NCBI GenBank assembly: GCA_958510825.1
Contig: OY294051.1
Coordinates: forward strand, 33,852,393-33,916,392
Source of the DNA: Brachypterus glaber
Lineage: Eukaryota > Arthropoda > Insecta > Coleoptera > Kateretidae
Reading direction: 5' to 3'
Length of the DNA stretch: 64,000 nucleotides
Positions 38,171 through 50,400 of the stretch are shown here, one piece after another (within the stretch, counting starts at the first letter, position 1; each line of letters begins with the position of its first letter). Position numbers and translations under genes: made by a program. Below the pieces are notes generated by a model that saw nothing but the letters and a program-made list of their open reading frames with translations, made no database searches and was not told where the DNA came from.

Positions 38171-38478
38171 TTTTTAGAGACTGGGTTGTGTGGATTTATC
38201 CCGGGATCCCATTTAATTGATTTTACGTACCAAACAGATGGAATAAACAGTAACAAACCAAATTTTAAAATCCATAAAATTGTAAACATAACCTCAAAAT
38301 TGAAATTGCTCCAATTATCAAAAATTTTGTACTCGGGTTCGTATTTTTCTTTTGATTTGAGTGATTTAGTATTAAAAATAGGCACTTTTGCTTCTTCCAA
38401 AATGTCCCCAGGGACAAAAACACTCAAAAAGTCCAATTTTAATTTGAAAACGTCGCCACGCGGTAAAATAAATATAAA
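38171..38478 (-). other. Possible nested exon or gene relic (membrane-type ORF)
   Basis: A minus-strand frame is open from 38478 to 38167 and includes the stretches VFVPGDILEEAKVP and KYEPEYKIFDNWSNF. A hydrophobic run of about 25 residues (FEVMFTILWILKFG...WYV) follows, then a polar end (KWDPGINPHNPVSK). At its 3' edge the minus strand reads CTAAAAA then GTAAGTATT, a near-consensus splice donor with the GT at 38170-38169. Composition looks more protein-like than the surrounding chance frames, with one plausible transmembrane segment. Problems: no ATG begins it, a TGA closes the frame at 38479-38481, and the nearest good AG upstream would put that TGA inside the exon. I do not recognise the family. 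It could be an exon of a gene nested opposite ham, a decayed duplicate, or chance. Confidence 0.3.
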
Positions 38479-38652
38479 TCAATAAACTGTCAACTTGCAA
38501 TTGTTTTTTTTTGTACCGTAGCCGCCTACTGTTACAGCGGCCATAATGAAATAAAACATTGTGTGTACATAAAAAAACCATTATTAAAAATCGCATTTTC
38601 TTATGATTACAGATGTATTGGATAAAATTTTGTATAACACACGTGCATAAAT

Positions 38653-38730
38653 AGATATTGTCCACTCAAGAATATTGACCTACTCGATTAAGGCCGTCGT
38701 AAGTCAAACATTCTCTCGTGGACAATATCT
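38653..38730. repeat. Short inverted repeat AGATATTGTCCAC/GTGGACAATATCT
   Basis: 27-28 base imperfect arms (38653-38679 and 38703-38730) with a loop of about 23 bases. MITE-like. Confidence 0.7.
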
Positions 38731-39320
38731 TACTTCACCCAATAGTACAATAAATAACCATTTTCTACAGTTTCTTAAAAAATATATAAATCTGTATTGT
38801 TTTTTATAAAAGTGAGGCTAAGGTTCTCTCTAAATATAGTTCTTTTTTTTATCTTAAATACGGGATTTTTTGAATACAGGAAAAAAATCAGCATATTATG
38901 CAAATTCGATTTTATTTGTGAATAAAAAAGTTTTAATTTGTAAACAAATTCACTAATTTCCAAGGGTTTTGTTTCATAATATATAAATAGTTTTTTAAAT
39001 TTTCTATATAATTTTTTGTGCTGAATTCAAAATAATTTTAGGCTTGGTTTTTATCAAATATTTTATTTAAGTATAATAAAAACAAGTTTATCCCTACTGA
39101 AAAGCATACTAGCAGAAAAATATGTATATGAATAATTAAAATTAACACTAAGACGGTACTTCTACTCTTATAGTATAATAAAGTACTAGTTTCATAACAC
39201 CCGTTTTTAGCGCACGAATACAAGTTGCGCTTGCTGCCAGTTTTCTAAAGTACTAGTGGGCTATTTTGCTCTAAAATTAAAAAAAAAAACTTAAAATTTA
39301 TATAAAAGTGGTACCTACAG

Positions 39321-39720
39321 AATAAATATTCAGGAAAAGCGAAAAGTAATTTTTAGTAAGTACTATAATATTTTATAACTAAATTAAAACTAATTAGTTT
39401 GTAAGTAGATTAATATTTGGAAGCCTGCTGTTAGACAACTAGTAACACTTTGAATGGGTACTAAAAAACTACTCTTTAATATCTAAAAGCGTAATATTTT
39501 AGTCATTGAAGAATGCAATAAATATATTCAGGAAAAGAGAAAAGTAATGTTTAGTACTACTATATTCAAAATAGTTTATAACTAAATTAAAACTAATTAC
39601 TTTGTAAGTAGATTAATATTTGGAAGCCTGCTGTTAGACAACTAGTAACACTTTGAATGGGTACTAAAAAAGTACTCTTTAATATTTGAAAGCGTAATAT
39701 TTTAGTCATTGAAGAACGCA
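39321..39720. repeat. Tandem duplication of a 198-bp unit
   Basis: Two nearly identical halves, both carrying CAGGAAAAG, GGAAGCCTGCTGTTAGAC and ATTTTAGTCATTGAAGAA. An inverted partial third copy lies at 40690-40775. Confidence 0.88.
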
Positions 39721-40048
39721 AAAAAGGAACTATTAACTTCCTAACAAACTAAACCCAATGATTTATTACAAAACATGTTGGTTAGAAACGATTGCAATGG
39801 AATTTAAGTAGCCGGATTGCGACAAAAATCAATTTTATTTGCTCTAGTTGGCGAGGTACGTATAAACAGGCCGGCCCTAGGCAAAGAAAGTACCGCCACT
39901 CTAATAATTATGTGATAAACTATGATCGCTATAATGACATCTTATGGGTACGTATCACGTGCCAAACGCAGCGGTGGGCGCGCTCGACGACGATCCCTTT
40001 CACTCTCGAACGTAGTAGTACCATCGACGAAAATTTACGGTGGTACGA

Positions 40049-40281
40049 TTGAGATGGAAAGTGGTACCGAATCAATAAATTACAACAAGGTATATGACAA
40101 GGTAATTTTAGTTTTATTGAAGAATATTTTTGGGGGTACCATTAAAATGGAAAGTGGTTCCAAAATTAAAATTGATAAAAGAGTCTGCAAGAAACAATTA
40201 AATCTTAATTTTTCTAAATTTACTTTGTTAGTGTTATCATTATGTAGTAGTACGTTTGAGATGGAAAGTGGTACCAAATAA
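40049..40281 (+). repeat. Triplicated GATGGAAAGTGGTACC word
   Basis: GAGATGGAAAGTGGTACC at about 40051, a variant ending GGTTCC at about 40145, and GAGATGGAAAGTGGTACC at about 40258. The first and third are followed by similar AATAAATT and ACA words. They fall in one reading frame of a 119-codon open stretch (39922-40281) as repeats of (E/K)MESG(T/S). I do not think this is a gene. Confidence 0.55.
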
Positions 40282-40689
40282 ATAAATTGCGACAGGATAA
40301 GTAAAAAACAATCCCAGTATCAATTAGGAAAATATAATATTTTAGATTAAGTAAAAATAATTTTAAATATAAATATATAAATAGTTCTATTTACTGAACA
40401 GGAATTATAATCTAAAATATTAGTTATAGTTTATACGTAGTAAAATATCTGTTCTTTTAAGAACAGATTTTTTTTCCTTATAAAGAAAAATAATTTTTAT
40501 AGTTCAGTCTTATTTTTATTAGTTCATGCAATTTACCATAATTACTCTTATTCTATGACTAAAGTATTGTTTTAAAATCTAATTTAATCTAGTTACTAAA
40601 TTTTATGTTCATAATTTTACAACAGTTTGATTTATAGTTCCTTCTTTTTAAGTTATTAAATTTTAATTAGTAAGTATTTTTTAAACATT

Positions 40690-40775
40690 CAAGTAGTTGT
40701 CTAACAGCAGGCTTTCAAATAATTATCTACGGATAAAGTAATTACTTTTAATTTAGATGTAAAATATTTTATAAA
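40690..40775 (-). repeat. Inverted partial copy of the 39.3-39.7 kb unit
   Basis: AAGTAGTTGTCTAACAGCAGG is followed by CTTTCAAATAATTATCTAC. It is the diverged complement of the middle of the tandem unit at 39321-39720. Confidence 0.75.
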
Positions 40776-40793
40776 AGACAGTACCTGGAGTAA

Positions 40794-40831
40794 TTTTACT
40801 CTAGAACTCTAACTAGAGTTCTAGAGTAAAA
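40794..40831. repeat. Near-perfect hairpin with 17-bp arms and 4-base loop
   Basis: TTTTACTCTAGAACTCT pairs exactly with AGAGTTCTAGAGTAAAA around a loop of AACT. Confidence 0.85.
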
Positions 40832-41078
40832 AAAGTACTAGTACTATTTTTGCATTTTATTAAATAGTAATACTAAATGCTTAGCTTTTAATATCTATAT
40901 AGATTCTAATGATGCATAAACGCTTAGTTCGTATATAATTAACTGACCATAGTACCTTTATATCGGTACTCCAACATCCTATTACTAAATTAAGTTACCT
41001 ACGAGCGACAAAAAAACAAAAACACCTGCTACAATTTACTGTTGTTCTGAATACGCTCGAACATTGCATTTATTAATG

Positions 41079-41539
41079 CAGCATTAGGGTGGACCTTATA
41101 TTTTTTTATTATCTTAAAATTTTCACTTAGGGAGCTTTCCAGTATTACGTAAGGCAAATTTTGATCATTTTGGACCCCCCCCCCTTTTAACGCTATTTTC
41201 CTATACCATTAACATGGGCGTAACACTCCAAAATGAATTTATGAATTTATTTTTATTCAATGAATTCTAATAACTATTTATAATATTAAAATGATTTATC
41301 TAAAACAAAATGAGCTAAGCGCCAAATATTTAGGAGCTCTTATCTGGCCCATGTAACGCGGCGTAAAATTTTCGAGATCCAATAAACATTTTATAAGTTT
41401 ATAATTTTTTAAATGTTACGTAACATTTTTACTGACACACCCCCCCCCCCCCCCCCATGTAACGCGGCGTAACGTTTTTGAGACACATAAAAATTTTAAG
41501 ATAATAAAAAAATATAAGGTCCACCCTAATCCAGCATTA
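41079..41539. mobile_element. hAT-like MITE with flanking CAGCATTA repeats
   Basis: The 8-base word CAGCATTA lies at 41079-41086 and again at 41532-41539. Inside, ATTAGGGTGGACCTTATA... (41083-41123) is the exact complement of 41490-41530, a 41-base inverted repeat overlapping the left flank. The 8-base duplication points to hAT. The interior has long poly-C runs (about 41177 and 41422-41455) and two GTAACGCGGCGTAA words. No transposase. Confidence 0.82.
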
Positions 41540-41846
41540 GCGTGTTGGTACTGTTGGTACTACCCATTATCTCCGAGATCTGGCTTGTGGTAGTACGCGC
41601 CTATAACGGGCACCCAACAATTTGTCGATCTAGGTCTAAGTTGGTCACGATTTTATGCGCCCGTCCAACACAAAACTAATAGGCCTACACGGATTTAGGG
41701 TCTTTAAGATTAACAAAGTACTATCATCAATTTAAAATCAATGGCCATTGTACAACTAAATGGGTACACATTAATAGGTACTAACGATATATATTTACAT
41801 AAAAAGGATTATTAAAGGCTTAAGAGTTTCCGGCACTGTCATTCGG

Positions 41847-41894
41847 GGTAGTACTTAGTAATACTACCTTGTAGTACTTAGTAATACTACCTTG
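41847..41894. repeat. 24-bp tandem duplication of GTAGTACTTAGTAATACTAC
   Basis: Two adjacent copies of a GTAGTACTTAGTAATACTAC unit plus CTT. Each is itself nearly palindromic. It lies within the GTAC-rich block. Confidence 0.8.
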
Positions 41895-43054
41895 TGGTAT
41901 TAGAAATATATTCATATTTGTTTAATAAATGTATACTAATATTAAGGCTTCTATTTCATTCACGTTGAGTAGATTTTATCCCCGAAGACAGTAAGTACTG
42001 TTTTATTTAAAATAGGCGCCTATTAGTACTACTTACGGATGATAACGATTTCAGTACATCAGTTTGTTCACTAAATTGCGAATAAATGAATCTAAATCTT
42101 TCTGGGTACAATGTTTATTGAGTTTATATTCATGGTACTACTTCTAACCAGTACTTAAAACATTTTAAAACCATTACAATTTAATGGTACGTAAACAAGT
42201 ACCTAGTTTAAGGCATATTTATGAAATTTCATGAAAACAAAAGAAATAAACTGGTAGTTCTACAGATTTATGAATGGGATATTGATTTGAAGTAGTTATG
42301 TTTCGGTTTGCTAGGTTGTTAGTCTCGTCTTAAGATAGTACCGACGTCAACAAGCGAGACTTCAGGATGTGGGTGCATGACAATTTATTGGCGATTTCCT
42401 AGTGTTACACTTCTAATACACCAGCAGGCATTTTTCCTGCAGGTACCACTCGTTTTCTCGAAGAAATTGTTATACAGTGTGTTACAAAAAATTTAACTTT
42501 ATAATATTTAGAGACCTGTTTTTGTTGAGTTAAAAAATCGAGTTAGAGTAGTACCATTTTTTCGTTCATTTTCTTTAATAATAAACAAGTCGTGAAGGTA
42601 TGTAATGCTATCCCAAATATCAAAAAAAAGTCCAAGTTTTCGCGAAAAACAAAAAAAAAATAAAAAGTTTAATCCAAAACACAAATTTTGGGGTGGGATT
42701 ATTTTCAAAAACAATAGAACTTGATTTTTACTAAAAATTTCGAGTGTATCAGATTGATCGTCCTGTAGTTATCGTGTTAACAAAAATAGCGTAATCGGAC
42801 TGACGGACAGACGGACATTTTTAAAGTTTCTTATTTTTTTCATGAAAAACATTAGTATCCAAGAATTTTTTGTTTAGGGGATAAATCCATGGTATAGGTC
42901 TTTACAGCCGCAGAAAAAATGACACTTGGTTATAACGACAGTTACCATGGATTTACCCTAGAACGTTTTTTGGCTATTTTGGGTAATTCTAAACTACCGT
43001 ATAATACTATTCTAGCTCTTACGTGCTGTGAATGGTATAATAAGCATTCTATAT

Positions 43055-43272
43055 TTTGTACATACTTTATTTCGTATTTCATATATCAAAAAGTAAATAT
43101 ATCCAAAAAAGGACCAACAGATTTTTAATAAAACATTTTTGTCTTGATTTCAAATATGGACTTTTTTTTGTACATAATTTATTTCGTATTTAATATATCA
43201 AAAAGTAAATATATCCGAAAAAGGATTAACTGATTTTTAAGAAAACATTTTTGTCTTGATTTCAAACATGGA
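43055..43272. repeat. Tandem duplication, about 112-bp unit
   Basis: Two copies of TTTGTACATA..TTATTTCG followed by TCAAAAAGTAAATATATCC and CATTTTTGTCTTGATTTCAA. Confidence 0.8.
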
Positions 43273-43609
43273 CGTTTTTAGAGTTAATAATTTTACTTTA
43301 TTTTTGTTTCTGTGTGAACTTTTGTGACACTCTGTATATGTGCACTTGTTTTAGTGTTAGTTAATTATTCAACATGCAAACGTTTGAATGCAAACCATAC
43401 ATACATACACACTTCTTTCTTATCTGATACATTGGCAGCGTTCGATTCCTGAAAAATGGTACTGTATTTGTAGTACCTTGTAAGTTTAAATGTGGATTAT
43501 ATCCGCGTACTTCTTTTAACGCCCGAATGTAGGATACGGAATACACAGATAAAAATAATATCTTAATCTAAATGAATATGTTTTAAGCCAAGTAAATGTT
43601 AACTTTATA

Positions 43610-44524
43610 CACGGATAGAAAAATCTAAAAATCAAAACGGTGTTGTGTCAACTTTTAGGTATAGAATACAATTTTTACGATTACTAAAATATTAAATACA
43701 ATATTAAAATTGTAGATATAAATGTTGTATTGTATACTATCAAATAAATTCATTTATACCAAATTTATACTTAACAACTTAAGAATATTTAATTTTACAA
43801 CACCACTGTTGTCACTATAGTGCCGGTATTTTATGAGGGATAGTACAACCAAACGTTGTTGTAACATTATAACGTAATATTGAATACACTATTAAAATTG
43901 TAGATTCATATTATTTAATAATACAACAACATTGTTGTAGTTTTTTGAGGAAGGATGGTTAATAAAAATGGCGACAATCAGCTAATTATAAATTTTTTAC
44001 CAAAATATTGAAAGTAGGCAGTTTGGGCTAAAATTTTTATGTGGATAAGTATACCCAACGATAAGCATGTACAATGTACATGCTTATGTACATTGTATTT
44101 GTACATGTAATTACATGTGATATGTAGTTTCTATGTGCACATAAATGAATTTAAAATACAATACACCAAATATTGAAACGCAGTAGAAAGCTGACGCACC
44201 CCAGGTTCAGCTATCTTTCCGCACAGACGGGTCAGCTGAATTGCCTAAATTTTAAAGCGAGGATCGTGACGTATTAATGAGCTGCAATCCTACCCTGCGA
44301 ATTTGCAAGCCCCGCCCAGCTTGCTCTCTGCTCGATAAAGAGAAATCTCATCGCTTAACAGTTCGTAGTTGTAAATCAAACTGCACTCATTTGTAAATAC
44401 CGAACCGTTTACTTTTATGTTGTTGTATTCTATGCAATATATAGTGGTTGGCGCATATACAACTATTTATTGTTGTATACTATAACCTAATTATGTTATT
44501 AATTACGCAATTGTTCTATCAGTG
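43610..44524. mobile_element. 915-bp non-autonomous element, CACNG termini, TA flanks
   Basis: Left end CACGGATAGAAAAAT and right end TTGTTCTATCAGTG give about 12-base terminal inverted repeats, with TA on both sides. The interior holds TACAACAACATTGTTGTAG, and a GC-richer segment at about 44180-44400 unlike the rest. Relatives lie at 15179-15420 and 17270-17375. No long open frame. Confidence 0.65.
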
Positions 44525-47500
44525 TACGGTCAATTTTTCCGTTAAAATATGTTAATCTTCACAAGCATCCTGTTAAAATTAAGCTAAGTTAATTTTAATT
44601 TCTTAGCCCTTCTATATCGTTTACTTCTTTCAATCTATCTTTATTAAGTGGTACCAATCTATTACAATTTAAAACATTTAGTATATTGTCACTGTAGTTA
44701 CAATAAGCTCTATTTTAAAATGTATAAAGGAGACTAGATTAATTTTTCTCCTAGTAAAACATTCACAAATCACTTTAGCCTACTGTTTTTGATATAGGTT
44801 GATTCTTTTCTAAATTGTATGGTACTACCAGCTTATTAAGGATTCTTCTAAAATTTTTGGTTACAATTACTTTAATTTAGTATAAAAATGTTATATAACA
44901 ATGCGAATACTCTATAGTGCCAAAAACGGTGTTTAAGTGAGCTTAATAAGCTAATAGCTTGTACAAAATCGTTATTGTTCAAGTGAATCGGTCATTAACA
45001 AGCTATTTACATAAATACGTATATTTAATTACCATTCTTTAGCTCGTTCGGTTTTATAATGGTTGTATAATGGTAGTTTTGTGGTTTTAACGAGTTATTG
45101 TCTTTATCTTTTTATTTTATTTAAGTAAATGAAAGTATCTCTACTTAGATTATTTTAATACATAACAGTAAAAATTAAACTGTATGATTATTTCTAAAGA
45201 GGAAGATAATTTAATGGAGAAGAAGAAGTTTTCAAGTATAATGAATTTTATTTCTGTTTTGAGTACTTAAGTTATATAGTACCATTCTGTATTGTAGAGT
45301 AAAAAAAAAAATCGATAATATTGCTACGGATTATTAATTAAAAAACTGAAATACTTCTAACCCAGTATCATAGTGTTTCATTAAACAGCAATCGTTAAAA
45401 TAGATAGGTACTATTACTCATGTGTTTATAGTACCCATTCATTTACTCTTTATATCAATAACAATGTACACAATAATAATGTACGTCATGTAAATACATT
45501 GGACATTATGTTTGACTAGCCACCTTTATCTTACTTCAATAACCATAAGTTAACACCATAGAATGAGCACTCTTTTCATTCTAGTACTACTATAAATCCT
45601 CTGTAAATTATACTTGTACGACAGCACATGATTATTATAGTATGTTACTAATACAATAGAATGTTGTTTACAATCTCATCCTACAATAAGTACAATATCA
45701 ATAGATACCTTGTTTTTTTTTTTGTTTAAAGTACTACTAATTTTTAAAGTAGATTTGTTCACATTAAAGAACCTTTATTTTACTTGACGTATACCAAATA
45801 TTTAATACATATTTTATATTTTACCAAGCCTTAGGGTTTATTGAGTAGTAGTACATCGCATAGGTACTACTAAATAAAACATTTTTAAAGTATTACCAAG
45901 TAAAGTATAAACTAGTAACATTACAGTAGTACCAAATAAAAGATCTACCAATTAATTTAGTGGTAAAATATAGGTACAACTGTGTGAAAAGTTATTAGGA
46001 ATAGGTATAGCAGCTGTCATGACTACAATACTAGAAAAATTGCTACTAAATTGAGAAGTACTACATATATTCTTTATAAGTACCACTAGTTAAATTAATA
46101 CCAGACTGTTTTTTAAAGTTTAACAAAGTAAATATATGTATAAATTGTGTTATATAATTAAAATTTTATGATTAACTTTTTATTATTTTAATTAATTAGA
46201 ATAGTACCACATATTTACCTTAATCTGAATTTACTTCTGTTATAAAACGTATTTATTTTACACAAGCATGTTAACTCGTGGCTTTAAAAGAGACAACGGC
46301 GTTGTTATCTTGAACATTATGTCTCTTGTGTCACGTCTTCGTAATATGTTTACCGACTGAGTGAAGTAGTACTTCAAAAGTACCATTATATTCATTGCGT
46401 ATTTTCGTCAGATATTTGTCGCCTTATAAAAAATATGGTACCGACTCATACCGATGACAGATAAAAATATAAAAAATTAGCATAGTTGTAGCAGACTTGT
46501 TTTGGCATTATGTTTCTTTTGTTTCGTACTACCTTGAAGAAACGGCAAGTATAACAATATAACTCTTTTTCTACAGTATTTTTTTAACTTTAAGTTCGTA
46601 AAATAATAGGTACCTAGTTAAGTAGACTCAATTATAAATGTCAACTACCCCATTCTTTGTATTATAATGGTACTATTACGAAAGATCTTGGTATAATAAC
46701 TTAAAATGAGATGGGCGGATGAATAAAAATCGTGAATTACAGTACTCTCAACGAAAAAAATCATTTCCGCTTGCAAAAGCGTAACAAATTATCTTTATTA
46801 GAAATAAATCTACAAAAGGTCAGTGCAATAATAATGGATTGGTTGGATTTGACAGAAATCTATAATTATAAAAGATACAAAAAGAATAATTATATCTATC
46901 CAAAGTTATAAGTTATGTCTCAATTTGAATTTTTTTATTAATACATATAATATGTGTATTAATATATAATCATATTATGATTAGCATCTAGTTTATTATC
47001 TTTAGAAAAGTAGAACCAATTTTAAATTGGTAGTAATTTGATGGTACTGAATCATCAAATTAAATTTCTTTTTGATTTTTTATAGTATATAATTTTTAGA
47101 TACAATATGTTTATTACATATCATGTAATAAATCTGTTTTTAAATTCATAGTTCCTTATTTTTAATTTTCCTATGATAGAATAAAAAAGGTCCATATATT
47201 TTTTCTACTTTGAAAAAGGTAGAGCTCTGAGTAAAAAATTAAAGGAAACATAAACACAACCTTAATAGGTAATTTGATAAGTATGTAAAAGGTAGTACTT
47301 TGTATCAAATTCTTAGGCAAATAAGCTATTACAAAATAACGTAAAACTTGAGATGTGATATTTAAAACTATTGCAAATTTGATATTATTATAGAAAACTA
47401 CACTGTTTAAAACAGGATGTTGCACAAATCCATCTGCAAAAGCAATCATGCAAATCAAGTAACCAAGTAGTACTTTTTTAGAAGCTTAAAAAAGTACTAT

Positions 47501-49203
47501 TTGTACATGTCGGATGGAATCTATTTAAATGATATGACGTTAATGCTATATAACACAACTTATTTGTCAATATGTCAATGCTATTGAAGTACTGATACAG
47601 TACTTTAACAAATTATCAATCATAAAAACAATAGCAAAGATGATTTTCACTTTTACTTATATTATTTAAACAAAAACAATTGTTATTTGTTAAATTAACA
47701 TCAATTATATGGTATTACATATTGTTTTTTTTATTAATATCATATAACAAGTCGTACCTTTGTTTTTTTTAACAACGGGTACCTTTATGTTAGTCAAGGA
47801 ATTTGGTTTTGATGATGTCATTAAAATAGATTTTAGATGAAAAAAAAGATTTAAGTAGTAATGATTTTAATTATCTTAATATTGTTAAACTACTATGACA
47901 ATGTACTAAAAACCTAAAGTCTGATAATATAAGTAGTACCATGTATACATTTCTATTTAAATGAGTCGACATGGGATCGACGTAATTACTTCTAGATAAA
48001 TAATATAACTTATAATTAAACTTGATAGAATAATAGTACTACCAGTTAAGTACTGCCTGCCATCTGATTCCCAGTTGAATTATTCCAGAGCACCGGTCTT
48101 TTTCTTGGAAGGCTCCAATTCAATAAAAAATCGTAACTTTTTTCAGCAATTTAGTTTAATTATTTACGAGGTACTACTTCTATCAACGATAATATTCATT
48201 AATTACTTGCTTTAAGTGTGTAATAAGTGTCATATCTTAGCCAGTACGTGTCAAACTCGATCGTTTACTGCTGGAATCTGAGCCACTAATTGACATTAAG
48301 ATCGTACCATAAGAAATGCCCATAAGTTATCTAGAACCATGGATGGTAAGTTTAAGTGTCTTGAAAGTCGAGGAAGATATCATTTAGTTACTCCTTCTAA
48401 TTGCAAAAGCTTTTTTTTATTGGTTGAAACACCATTATCAAACGTAGTAGAAAACCGTAGAAATGGTACTTTTTTAGTATTTATAAGTTGGGTTACGCAT
48501 AGTTAGCACAGTGATGAGTAGTACCGAGTAGTACCTACATTTAATTACAAGATTGTTCTATAAATTTAGTTATTATTAAAATATAATATGAAAGACAATG
48601 CACAGTTATTTACTGTACTACTAAGTACGGGTCGTACTTAAAGATTTCCTAAAAGTAGTACTTATAGTGATAAATTATTACCAGGTTTATTTTTGTTTGA
48701 ACTTAATGCTATTAATTTTAATACCACGCTATTTATATGGTTTGTTTTTAATAAAGGCAGTACTTATTACTTTTAATAGATATAATTGATATACAAATAG
48801 TATCTATATAATATTACAGTTAATAAATGATTTAATAAAAACCACACAATTGAATATGAAATTAATTATTAAGAATTAATTTTCATACGGAAATAACTAT
48901 TAATAATGTGTTTAAACATCAGTAAAAGATCAGTAATAATTATGATTCTGCAAACTTTTAACAGAATAATAATATTAATAATAATTTGAATACTAATTTG
49001 CAGAATTGTTTTCTAGTCTTTTTCTTTACCTATGCGGTTGGGAAAATGTGAGGTAGTAATAGATTCCTAGAATAGAAGAAACTACATTCAAGTTTCTCAG
49101 GAATAAATAGAGATATTATGTAAAATAGACGCATCTCATATTAGTATTTCACCTTTGGATTGATGTTCATAAAAAGAACCAAATATACATATCCATACAA
49201 TAG

Positions 49204-49233
49204 TTTATTTATTTATTTATTTATTTATTTATT
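49204..49233. repeat. TTTA microsatellite
   Basis: About seven and a half perfect TTTA copies. Confidence 0.95.
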
Positions 49234-50400
49234 AACGGGAAAACCCCATTACAAAAAAAAATTGTTTATTCTTATAAATATCTATAAATAGACAAGTCTT
49301 CATATAGAAATTTCTATATTATTCTGATCTCTAAGCAGTAACCCTACTTTAGAACAAAAACCAAAAGTGACAATCAAATTGTTTTTATTGTAATATTTAG
49401 TAATTATTTATCAATAAGCGCTTTAATTAATTAAAATTAATATACAAGTTCAAAGGCGGTCGTATTTATTAATTCACAAAAACTTAATGATAGACGCTGA
49501 TAACCAGCTCACCGATGCTGGAATTTAATCGGTCATGAATTGGTCAGCACTGGTTAAGAGCGTTTTTAATCTTGTTGTGGGTGGTGGAAATTTCGGGTTC
49601 GTATTTAAGGTAATCTTTATTACTAATTATAATTATTATTCTTTTTCTATAATAACATCCATATGACATAAACTGGTCTACTGAAAACCGACTTCTCACC
49701 AATGGCGCCATTAACGTAGAAACTAAGTACTAAGCAATTAAATCAATTTGTAATGATTCCCATGGAAACCGCTAGCTTGATTTTTACTCAGAAGCAATAT
49801 TGCCTACTAGAACTGTCTACGAATGCCGCTTTAATAAACTAATTAAAAACATAGTTGATGTCTAATATTAATGGAACATATATATCAATAAGTTTTGAAT
49901 ATATTAGAGGTTAGAATTGATATATTTCAATTTTCTTCTCACAATTAGAATCAAAACAAGTTACCTTTGACGGAAATGTTATACCTCAATTATGAGGTTA
50001 TTGTGACAAAGAAAATATCGGTGAATGACCTATCAAATTTATTTAAAAATTTTAATTTCTTCAAGTTATCTTCCCGTTTTAGAATTAGCATATATTTTCT
50101 AAAGATTAAACACCGTTATCAATAAAATAATTGCTATTAAAGTTTATGTTCAATAGGTAATGAATATTGCTTATAAATTAAAATAATTTAGAGTAAAATT
50201 ATTACAATTTTCTTCTCACAGCTTAAATCAGATCAAGATTCTTTCAACGGAAGTAATACATATGTATAACTATGTAAGAAAGTGTTTATGTTACGCCCAT
50301 ACTAACTAAAACGTAAAGGGTTTTTATTTAAATATAAAAGTAACTTCATTTAAATAAAACCTGAAAAATGTATTATTAAATAATAAATAATTGTATATAG
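49234..50400. other. No recognisable feature (intron before ham exon)
   Basis: AT-rich; closed frames; lies between the GTAC-rich block and the foldback element. Confidence 0.45.

Larger units (their letters stand above)
37300..48800. other. GTAC-enriched block upstream of ham
   Basis: By eye I count about 59 GTAC tetramers between 37.3 and 42.6 kb and about 48 between 45.2 and 48.8 kb, or 11-13 per kb. Comparison stretches give about 7 in 10.0-13.6 kb, 13 in 0-5 kb and 12 in 52.7-57.7 kb, or about 2 per kb. The words are often AGTACTACT, AGTAGTACC, GGTACC or TAGTACTA. The hAT-like MITE at 41087-41531 contains none, so the bias appears to predate it. Counts are manual and approximate. No coding gene is recognised in the block apart from the uncertain frame at 38.2-38.5 kb. 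Function unknown. Confidence 0.7.

Noticed and set aside
38186..38485. 99-codon + strand frame
   Set aside because: The opposite strand has the more protein-like composition and the splice donor; this is likely its shadow.
39922..40281. 119-codon frame with repeated MESGT
   Set aside because: It arises from a triplicated short DNA word; no known domain and no consistent coding bias.
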